This document shows, one piece after another, positions 57,815 to 64,000 of a DNA stretch of 64,000 nt. Position numbers and translations under genes: made by a program. Within the stretch, counting starts at the first letter, position 1. Each line of letters begins with the position of its first letter. The DNA is taken from the NCBI GenBank assembly GCA_023430325.1, contig JAEZAU010000233.1, forward strand, positions 1 through 64,000, given 5' to 3'. The notes beneath the pieces were generated by a model. That model was given only the letters and a program-made list of their open reading frames with translations, had not been told where the DNA came from and did not search any database. This DNA comes from Bacteroidota bacterium (GTDB lineage Bacteria; Bacteroidota; Bacteroidia; Flavobacteriales_F; PHOS-HE28).

Positions 57815-59875
57815 GTGAAAGCCGCCGCTATCCTGGGTTTTTCCCTGTATTGCAGCTTCGGTCTCGGTCAAAGTAATTCGCTTCTGATCAATGAGGTCCA
57901 GGCGGCCAACGATCGCACCATCGAAGCACCGGGAGGATCGTTCCCCGATTGGCTGGAGATCTACAATCCCACATCACGGTCGATCGACATGTTGGGAATG
58001 CGGCTGGTGGTGCCGGGACAGATCCATGTGATAGACATTCCGCTGAAGATCCCTCCCAAAGGATTCCGGGTGCTCTGGTGCGATGGAACTGACGGGATCG
58101 GCGCCGATCATCTATCGTTCAAACTTTCACGCAATGGTGGATCGGTGATCCTTATTGCTTCCGATGGCGTTTCCATCCTCGATGTGTTCACGTGGCCACA
58201 ATTGTATGCCGATGAAAGCCTCGGCCGGCGACCGGATGGATCGAGGACGTGGAAGATCTTTCCAGAAGCCTCTCCTGGTAGGTCGAACAAGTTATCAGCA
58301 GGTTCATCGGAACGGCCACCAGCATTGGCATCTTCCATCGAACAAAAGGAAGGGAAACAGCGGATCGAATTCTCTGCTATAGCAAATACGATCCGTTACA
58401 CCCTTGACGGGAGCGATCCATCGGGTGCCCATGCACGGCGTTATACTGCACCGATCGAATTGGACCGCACCACGGCGGTTCGTGCCCGTGCATATGATGA
58501 ACACAATGTAGCCGGGCCTGAGTACGCACGAACGATCATGATCGGCGAACCTGCACCCACGGGAGCGATCATCTTGGACAGCCTGGATCTTTGGGACCGC
58601 GAGAACGGTATCGGTACCAACGGACCAACAGCCAACTATTCGCGTACCGGCCGTGAATGGGAACGATCGGCTTACTTCCAAATAGACGATACCGGAAAGG
58701 CGACTCCCGTAGGTATCCGCATCAGTGGCAGCGGATCGCGTACGCTGCCCAAGCGATCGTACAAATTGTATGGAAGACGGAGTTACGGAACAGATCCCGA
58801 TGCGTTGCGGGATGTTACTGGACAGGTGTACGACGAGTTGATGCTGCGCGCTGACGCTTCTCCGAATGCCTTCCTCAGAAATCTGTTGATCGAGAAGCTG
58901 GTGCTCATGGACGACCTTGATCTTGCGCTCCAGCCATCACTTCCCCTTTCACTGTTGATCAATGGCAGATATGAAGGCCTCTATCGCCTTATGCCACCGA
59001 AGGATGAGCAATGGTTGCGGCAGATCAGCGGAGCGAAGAACGTGGATGTACTCGATGGTCCGGCTTATGAAGTGTTGTCCGGCGGAAGCAATGGCCATTT
59101 TCTGCAAGGTCTCGATCATCTCCGATCGAAGGCGCCGATCGATACGCTGAAAAAGTATTTCGACCTGGGAAGCCTCATCGATCTGGCATGCATCGATCTG
59201 TTCACCGGCCGTGGCGATCATGACCTGAACGTGCGGATCTACAGACCGCGGGAAAAGAACGGCGTCTGGCGATGGGTGCTTTTCGATATGGACCTATGGG
59301 CGCCAGTAGAGGACAACAGCCTTCAACGCATGCTCTCGGCCAATACGATGGAGTCGCCTTATCTGCCGGAGATCATCGCTCATGATGAACTACGACGGAT
59401 GTTCTTGAAAAGGTTCAGCGCGTTGGTAGCCGGAACTTTCGATCCAAGACGGGTGATCCCTTTAGCCGACAGTCTGCATCACGCGAACAGGACCGAGCAA
59501 CTTCGTGATCATGACCGTTGGAAAGAACAGCTGCAACGCCCGGATCCCGATGCATCGCTTGCCGAACTGAAGGAATTTTTTCAGCACCGCGGGGAATTCG
59601 TGCTGGAACATCTGGCCGATCGGACGGGAAGAAAATTGAAAAAGGTCGACATTAAAGTCCCAGATGGATCGCTGGCCACGATGTTCCTTGATGGGTCGCA
59701 ACTACCCGCGGGCCGCAATGTGATCGGCCTGTTCGAAGGAATTCCGATGGATGTGGAGATACAGCCGAAGGCCGGCGTTCAATTCCAAGGATGGACCGGC
59801 GTGAAAGGCACCGACACGATCATCACTTTCGATCCGAAGAACGTGCGGCAACTTAAGCCGCGTCTGCGCCGGTGA
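57815..59875 (+). CDS. Exported CotH-family protein with lamin-tail and chitobiase-like domains
   Basis: 686 codons from a GTG start; the signal peptide begins KAAAILGFSLYCSFGLGQS. A lamin-tail domain lies at residues 22-150 (LLINEVQAANDRTIEAPGGS; FPDWLEIYNPTSRSIDMLG). A short chitobiase/FN3-like segment follows (IRYTLDGSDPSGAHARRYT). The CotH kinase-like domain spans about 250-590: PVGIRISGSGSRTLPKRSYK, ELMLRADASPNAFLRNLLIE and the metal-binding-like WVLFDMDLWAPVEDN. CotH proteins phosphorylate spore-coat proteins in Bacillus; exported Bacteroidota versions have unknown targets. No canonical T9SS tail is clear at the C-terminus (the last strand region is FQGWTGVKGTDTIITFDPKN). It is convergent with purQ. 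Confidence 0.85.
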   Translation: MKAAAILGFSLYCSFGLGQSNSLLINEVQAANDRTIEAPGGSFPDWLEIYNPTSRSIDMLGMRLVVPGQIHVIDIPLKIPPKGFRVLWCDGTDGIGADHLSFKLSRNGGSVILIASDGVSILDVFTWPQLYADESLGRRPDGSRTWKIFPEASPGRSNKLSAGSSERPPALASSIEQKEGKQRIEFSAIANTIRYTLDGSDPSGAHARRYTAPIELDRTTAVRARAYDEHNVAGPEYARTIMIGEPAPTGAIILDSLDLWDRENGIGTNGPTANYSRTGREWERSAYFQIDDTGKATPVGIRISGSGSRTLPKRSYKLYGRRSYGTDPDALRDVTGQVYDELMLRADASPNAFLRNLLIEKLVLMDDLDLALQPSLPLSLLINGRYEGLYRLMPPKDEQWLRQISGAKNVDVLDGPAYEVLSGGSNGHFLQGLDHLRSKAPIDTLKKYFDLGSLIDLACIDLFTGRGDHDLNVRIYRPREKNGVWRWVLFDMDLWAPVEDNSLQRMLSANTMESPYLPEIIAHDELRRMFLKRFSALVAGTFDPRRVIPLADSLHHANRTEQLRDHDRWKEQLQRPDPDASLAELKEFFQHRGEFVLEHLADRTGRKLKKVDIKVPDGSLATMFLDGSQLPAGRNVIGLFEGIPMDVEIQPKAGVQFQGWTGVKGTDTIITFDPKNVRQLKPRLRR

Positions 59876-60565
59876 TCAGGCCGTAACAGCCTCCATGATG
59901 GACTCGAAGAGTGAGCGGCCATCGGTGTTGCCCAATCTGGGATCGCAGGCCCGTTCTGGATGCGGCATCATGCCGAAAACATTCCGCCCTTTGTTGGTGA
60001 TGCCGGCGATGTTCTCCTTGCTGCCGTTCGGATTGGCATCATCGAAGAAGCGGCCTTCAGCATCGCAATACTTGAACAACACCTGATCACGCTCCTTCAG
60101 CTCCTTCAACACATCCGTACTCGCATGATAGCGTCCTTCACCATGTGCGATCGGGATCTTCAATGCGCGGTCGGGGATGTTGCGGGTCACCAATGTATCC
60201 TTAGCCACGCGCTTGATAAAGACATTTCGCGAAATGAACTTCTGATCCTGGTTGTGCAGCAATGCGCCGGGTAAAAGACCGGCCTCACAAAGCACCTGGA
60301 AACCATTGCAAACACCGAATACATATCCGCCTTTCTTCGCGTGTTGTGCCACTTCCTGCATAATGGGTGAGAAACGTGCGATGGCCCCTGAACGGAGATA
60401 ATCCCCGAAGGAAAATCCGCCCGGCAGAACGACCATGTCCACTTTTTTCAGGTCATGGTCCTTGTGCCACAAACGTTCCACTCTCTGGCCCATGATGTTA
60501 CCGAGAACATGGATCATATCCTCATCACAATTGGAGCCCGGGAAGATGACGACGCCGAATTTCAT
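59876..60565 (-). CDS. purQ: Phosphoribosylformylglycinamidine synthase subunit PurQ
   Basis: 229 codons from the ATG at 60565 (MKFGVVIFPGSNCDEDMIH); the longer frame contains the promoter. Class I glutamine amidotransferase with the catalytic Cys in YVFGVCNGFQVLCEAGLLPG and His/Glu in GMMPHPERACDPRLGN. It supplies ammonia for conversion of FGAR to FGAM in purine synthesis, working with PurL and PurS, which are not in the window. A TACCTTTG box at 60586-60593 lies 20 bases before the ATG. The stop abuts the convergent CotH gene. Confidence 0.96.
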   Translation of the reverse strand: MKFGVVIFPGSNCDEDMIHVLGNIMGQRVERLWHKDHDLKKVDMVVLPGGFSFGDYLRSGAIARFSPIMQEVAQHAKKGGYVFGVCNGFQVLCEAGLLPGALLHNQDQKFISRNVFIKRVAKDTLVTRNIPDRALKIPIAHGEGRYHASTDVLKELKERDQVLFKYCDAEGRFFDDANPNGSKENIAGITNKGRNVFGMMPHPERACDPRLGNTDGRSLFESIMEAVTA

Positions 60566-60585
60566 GCTGTGCTTTTGTGGCGGCG

Positions 60586-60593
60586 CAAAGGTA
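60586..60593 (-). promoter_or_regulatory. TACCTTTG promoter box for purQ
   Basis: An exact TAnnTTTG match lies on the minus strand, 20 bases before the purQ ATG. It excludes the upstream in-frame starts. Confidence 0.65.
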
Positions 60594-60750
60594 CGTGATG
60601 TTGCGTGAGCGATCGGCTCGGAAAGCCCGGACACGCTGAAGGCGGGGAGGACTTGAAGGGAGAGCGCGACCCCGCCAAGAAGGAGCATCTTCCTTATGCC
60701 GTCATCTCAAAGGGGGGACACGCCCAAAAGATCCGATCGAAAACTTTGGA

Positions 60751-61008
60751 TCAGCTGGCCTTGCGCAACTGGAACGGGCGTACGGTGGCCTGCTCACCAT
60801 CCAGCACCATGAGGAAGTATTCCTCCCCATCAAGATCGGTGATGCGCACACGTGTGATGGGGCCACGGACATCGCCCGTCTTCACGATGCGGCCTTCACT
60901 GTCGCAGATGTCGAACAGCGCATCGGCGGTGCCGGGATCATAGTCGAACATCAACAAGCGCTCGATCTGGTCGATCCGCAGGCGCAACTCATTTCCACCC
61001 GGTACCAT
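60751..61008 (-). CDS. Small conserved hypothetical protein
   Basis: 85 codons with ATG start (MVPGGNELRLRIDQIERLLM). Beta-rich sequence without signal peptide: FDICDSEGRIVKTGDVRGPI, RVRITDLDGEEYFLMVLDGE and a basic end RPFQLRKAS. Codon use is regular and strongly suggests a real gene. It may form a small PilZ- or SH3-like barrel, but I cannot name a family. It is transcribed toward purQ with 185 bases between, which contain the purQ promoter. There is no obvious own promoter box. Confidence 0.75.
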   Translation of the reverse strand: MVPGGNELRLRIDQIERLLMFDYDPGTADALFDICDSEGRIVKTGDVRGPITRVRITDLDGEEYFLMVLDGEQATVRPFQLRKAS

Positions 61009-61063
61009 GGTCTTGCGGTTTGGGAGGTTATACGCGGATGCGCTTGATCGGTTACAAAGACCA

Positions 61064-61093
61064 GAGGCCCGATCTCAATTGAGACCGGGCCTC
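61064..61093 (-). terminator. Perfect-stem hairpin, pairs fully on minus strand
   Basis: The 30-base palindrome starts GAGGCCCGATCTC and ends GAGACCGGGCCTC around AATT. The single mismatch is A-C on the plus-strand RNA but G-U on the minus-strand RNA, so the structure favours a minus-strand transcript, such as one from the mini-gene at 61128-61196. It is an alternative to a protein-binding palindrome. Confidence 0.6.
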
Positions 61094-61127
61094 CACCACC
61101 AAACCAGAAAAAACCCGAGAAAAAAGG

Positions 61128-61196
61128 TCAGTTGCCCTGGTCGTTGAAGATCCAGAGGGCTTCTGCGGTAACTACCTGTTGAATGTAGAGTTGCAT
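61128..61196 (-). CDS. Possible 22-residue mini-peptide divergent from LytTR gene
   Basis: 23 codons including stop; the peptide begins MQLYIQQVVTAEALW and ends IFNDQGN. It has an upstream TAGCTTCG box (61235-61228) 31 bases before the ATG and a strong hairpin 35 bases after the stop, which is the layout of a small gene or leader peptide. It lies head to head with the LytTR regulator. No family is recognised. It is short enough to be chance. Confidence 0.3.
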   Translation of the reverse strand: MQLYIQQVVTAEALWIFNDQGN

Positions 61197-61441
61197 GGCA
61201 ATGAGGGTTTTGGATCGTTCGCTGACCCGAAGCTATCGGTACTCACTGCCGATAGAAAGGCGGCAACGAGAAGCGGTGCGCCGGATCGAAAGAGCGGTAA
61301 GGTGTGAATGGATCGATAAAGGCCACCGACCGATGGAACAGGAATGATCCTTTTTTCCGTTCTTCGTTCCATGGGCACCTTTGGCTGTTCAACCTGTAAA
61401 TGGACCGTTGGTACCTGTAACTTTTCTGCAAACAAGATCAC

Positions 61442-62194
61442 ATGGCACTGCGCGCACTGATAGTGGATGACGAGGCCGATGCCCGGGACAACCTGCGTTT
61501 GATGCTGGAGGAACACTGTCCCGAAGTGGAAGTGGTAGGCCAGGCCGGCAGCGCGCCTGAGGCGCGCCAGAAGATCAATGAGCTGCAACCGAACGCGCTC
61601 TTCCTGGACATAAAAATGCCCGGGGAAGATGGTTTTCAACTGCTGAGTTCCATCGCCGAGCTCGATCTTCCGGTGGTGTTCACAACTGCATATGACGAAT
61701 ACGCGCTAAAGGCCTTCAAACAGAATGCGCTGGATTATCTGGAGAAGCCGATCGATATCGACGAGTTGCAGCGCGCGGTGAAGAAATTGCAGAAAAGCAC
61801 CAACGAGATAACTCCGGCGCAGCCTTCCGCGATCGCAGCGTTGATGAAGGATCCGGCCTCGCCCTTGAGTTCACGTGTCGCCATTCCCGGGCGCGAAGGT
61901 CTTGTGCTCCTGAAGCATGAGGACATCATGTACCTCGAGGCCAACGATAGTTATACCACCATTCATCTAAAGGACGGCAAGCGCTCGGTGAGCAGCAAGC
62001 ACATCCGCGTGTTCGAGAACAGCCTTGATCCGAAAAGCTTCTTCCGCGTACACAAATCGTACATCATCAACCTGGCGCACCTCAAGGGTTTCAACCGTGC
62101 AGAAGGCAACATGGCGGTGCTGGACAATGGCGCCCTGATCCCTGTATCGCGGAGAAGGCTTCCTGATTTTCTCGCATTGATCAATACCTTTTGA
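61442..62194 (+). CDS. LytTR-family response regulator
   Basis: 250 codons. The receiver domain has RALIVDDEADARDNLRLML, the phosphorylated Asp56 in LFLDIKMPGEDGFQLL, Thr in VVFTTAYDEYALKAF and Lys in LDYLEKPIDIDEL. The C-terminal LytTR DNA-binding domain follows (KHEDIMYLEANDSYTTIHLK; SFFRVHKSYIINLAHLKGF). It is a transcription factor that is probably paired with the propeller-type sensor encoded 20 bases downstream, the usual LytTR/two-component-propeller arrangement in Bacteroidota. A TAACTTTT near-consensus box lies 20-odd bases before the ATG. Targets are unknown. Confidence 0.95.
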   Translation: MALRALIVDDEADARDNLRLMLEEHCPEVEVVGQAGSAPEARQKINELQPNALFLDIKMPGEDGFQLLSSIAELDLPVVFTTAYDEYALKAFKQNALDYLEKPIDIDELQRAVKKLQKSTNEITPAQPSAIAALMKDPASPLSSRVAIPGREGLVLLKHEDIMYLEANDSYTTIHLKDGKRSVSSKHIRVFENSLDPKSFFRVHKSYIINLAHLKGFNRAEGNMAVLDNGALIPVSRRRLPDFLALINTF

Positions 62195-62214
62195 GGCCCA
62201 TTCGCGCACCGCTG

Positions 62215-64000
62215 ATGCGCCTGAGCATATTTCTCTTCGCCCTACTGCCCATGGCTGCTGAGGCCCAGCAGCACATGTTCACGCAGTACACCCCGAAGGA
62301 TGGTCTTGCACAAAGCCAGGTACGGGCCATGGCACAGGATGAGCATGGCTATATGTGGTTCGGGACACTTGGCGGTGCCAGCAGGTTCGATGGGCTTGAA
62401 TTCACTGATCATGCCCTGCAGGAAGGATTACCCGATGCGCAGGTGAGCGCGATGGTACAGGACAACAAAGGAAGGTTGTGGCTCGGTGTCGGATCGGTCC
62501 TTGTACTTCGCGAAGGCCAGAAATGGGTCCAACATCCGCTGCCGGTGCAGAACGCCGCTCGCATCATGAGCCTGGCCAGTGATAAGCAAGGACGGATCTA
62601 TGCCGGTACCGATGGAAGTGGTCTCTACATATGGGACGATGATGCTGTGAGAACGGTGGAGAACTACCCGGATACAGCTGCCAACATCCGCAGCTTGCTG
62701 ATGCTGAGCGATGGCCGTTTGCTGATCGGGCTTCGCAGCGGTCTTCTGATATACGATGGATCGAGTTTCATTCAAGTGGATCTGAAAGAGAACAACGGTG
62801 TTGCGATCAGTGCCATGGCCGAAGGTCGTGATAGCACCTGGTGGATCGGAACATTCCAGAGTGGTCTGCTCCAGATGAAGAACGGTGAGATCAAAGCCCA
62901 CGATGAAGAGACCGGATTGATCAGGAACAACGTGCGTTGCCTGTTGGTGGACACGGAAGGAAAATTATGGGTGGGCACGAAGTTCGGATTGAACATCATA
63001 GATGGGGGGCGCATCAGAACATTGACGGTGCACCAGGGAATGCCGAACGACAACATCTGGTGCGCATACCAGGACAGTGAAGGCAACATCTGGTTCGGCA
63101 CCGATGGAGCAGGTGCCCTGAAATACACCGGCGATCGGTTCGTCACCTTCACCACACGAGATGGCCTTTGCAGCGATCTGGTGATGACAGTGATCTCAGA
63201 CGCAGCCGGTGATCTATGGCTTGGGACCTATGACAACGGGCTTTGCCGCATGGACCTTATGGCGATGGTGAACACCATGGACGGCCTCCCCAACAACACG
63301 GTCTGGTGCGGCATCACCGATCGGAACGGCTCCATCTGGGTGGGTACCAGCGAAGGCGTGGCTCAACTCGTGCGCGGCGTGGTACAACCACTGCCACCAC
63401 AAGTAGCCTTGCTCGGCCAGCGGGTCACCTCCCTGCTTGAAGGGCCTGATGGAACCATCTGGTGCGGCACACGTGATGGACTTGTCGGGATAAAGAATGG
63501 CGCGCTCGCAGTGGAATATCCTGCTGGTGAAAATGGTCCGGGCCGCTCGGTGCGCAACATGCTTTGGGATGATGACCGCATGCTTCTGGCCACCGAACAG
63601 GGCATCTCGATAAAACAGGGTACAAGGTTCACCCGGATCACCACAGAAGATGGAGCCAGCGACAACACCATATTCAGTCTGTTGAAGGATCGCAAAGGGC
63701 GCATTTGGGCAGGTACAAGCAATGGTTTGACCTGTGTTGTTGATGAGGATGTCCGCGCGATCCGCCTGGGCAATGATTTCGGTTCGAACTATATCAACGG
63801 TCTTCTGCGAGATGATCAAGGTAATATCTGGGCGGGCAGCAACAATGGGCTATTTGTGTTCGATCCTGATAGTCTCCTGGAACATCCTTCGAAATTCATG
63901 CATTTCACCATGAACGATGGACTGCGCAGCATGGAGTTCAACCTGAACGCCGTGCATAGGGACCGGCTGGGCCGGTTGTTCTTCGGCACCACCGGAGGTC
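62215..64000 (+). CDS. Two-component propeller sensor protein, C-terminus outside window
   Basis: 595 codons are visible and the frame runs off the right edge. The signal peptide is MRLSIFLFALLPMAAEAQQH. The rest is a series of beta-propeller units with the two-component-regulator-propeller motif ending in (L/I)WxG: YMWFGTLGG, RLWLGVG, KLWVGTKFG, NIWFGTDGAG, DLWLGTYDNG, SIWVGTSEG, TIWCGTRDG, RIWAGTSNG and NIWAGSNNG. The complete protein should continue with a YYY domain, a membrane segment and a histidine kinase of LytS type, paired with the LytTR regulator just upstream. The ligand sensed by the propeller is unknown; many such sensors detect sugars or oligosaccharides. Confidence 0.93.
   Translation, partial: MRLSIFLFALLPMAAEAQQHMFTQYTPKDGLAQSQVRAMAQDEHGYMWFGTLGGASRFDGLEFTDHALQEGLPDAQVSAMVQDNKGRLWLGVGSVLVLREGQKWVQHPLPVQNAARIMSLASDKQGRIYAGTDGSGLYIWDDDAVRTVENYPDTAANIRSLLMLSDGRLLIGLRSGLLIYDGSSFIQVDLKENNGVAISAMAEGRDSTWWIGTFQSGLLQMKNGEIKAHDEETGLIRNNVRCLLVDTEGKLWVGTKFGLNIIDGGRIRTLTVHQGMPNDNIWCAYQDSEGNIWFGTDGAGALKYTGDRFVTFTTRDGLCSDLVMTVISDAAGDLWLGTYDNGLCRMDLMAMVNTMDGLPNNTVWCGITDRNGSIWVGTSEGVAQLVRGVVQPLPPQVALLGQRVTSLLEGPDGTIWCGTRDGLVGIKNGALAVEYPAGENGPGRSVRNMLWDDDRMLLATEQGISIKQGTRFTRITTEDGASDNTIFSLLKDRKGRIWAGTSNGLTCVVDEDVRAIRLGNDFGSNYINGLLRDDQGNIWAGSNNGLFVFDPDSLLEHPSKFMHFTMNDGLRSMEFNLNAVHRDRLGRLFFGTTGG

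Noticed and set aside
61172..61639. 155-codon minus-strand open frame ending before the LytTR gene start region
   Set aside because: It is antisense to the LytTR receiver domain for more than a third of its length; the signal-like stretch near its end is probably chance.

Overview
The window is a chromosomal segment of a member of the Bacteroidota, most likely Flavobacteriales or a near relative. The evidence is a type IX secretion (T9SS) type A sorting tail and a gliding-motility (type B) tail on giant secreted proteins, DUF4270 and SiaB-family genes, the panC/panD and short-GT5/DUF4270/glmS neighbourhoods, and promoters of the Bacteroidota form TAnnTTTG. GC content is moderate, roughly 50-55% by eye. 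There is no rRNA, CRISPR array, prophage or insertion sequence; I found one tRNA.

Bases 1-10,230 form an accessory-looking 'stress' block. It holds a truncated sensor kinase, two secreted LTxxQ-type paralogues with Thr/Gly-rich tails, a flavin disulfide reductase-like enzyme, a zinc alcohol dehydrogenase, a DUF892/YciF ferritin-like protein and many small, very hydrophilic, low-complexity proteins on both strands. Bases 10,230-16,290 hold bacilliredoxin, tRNA-Leu(CAA), dCMP deaminase with a CtpA-type protease, a small lipoprotein, superoxide dismutase, a TM2 protein and GlmS.

Bases 16,287-22,780 are a core region: a DUF4270 lipoprotein and a short starch-synthase-like protein on the minus strand, then panC-panD-flippase-rfaE2-radA on the plus strand. 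Bases 22,795-34,254 hold a 1526-residue gingipain-like secreted protein with seven exact 79-residue Ig-like repeats, a two-component pair, an aldehyde dehydrogenase, a previously overlooked 39-codon gene, a SiaB-family kinase and a second T9SS cargo protein. Bases 34,440-40,725 hold polA, two exported proteins and an aminotransferase/omega-amidase pair that fits methionine salvage.

Bases 40,722-55,014 are envelope-centred: a 1658-residue gliding-type adhesin with an IgGFc-binding-like head, an Ig-like lipoprotein, free-methionine sulfoxide reductase, ComF, a membrane coiled-coil protein, a SprA-like outer-membrane protein and an orphan peptide-binding lipoprotein. Bases 55,011-64,000 hold an unknown cytosolic protein, an OmpA-like lipoprotein, a short-chain dehydrogenase, a CotH-family exported protein, PurQ, a small unknown protein, a LytTR response regulator and the first 595 codons of its propeller-type partner sensor.

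The most useful new observations are these: several genes have a TAnnTT(T/C)G box only 4-6 bases before the start codon, which suggests leaderless mRNAs; the gingipain-like domain keeps a Cys but not the catalytic His motif; the short GT5 protein lacks the ADP-glucose KxGG motif; there are two unlisted mini-genes; and the first 10 kb contains a cluster of disordered proteins.
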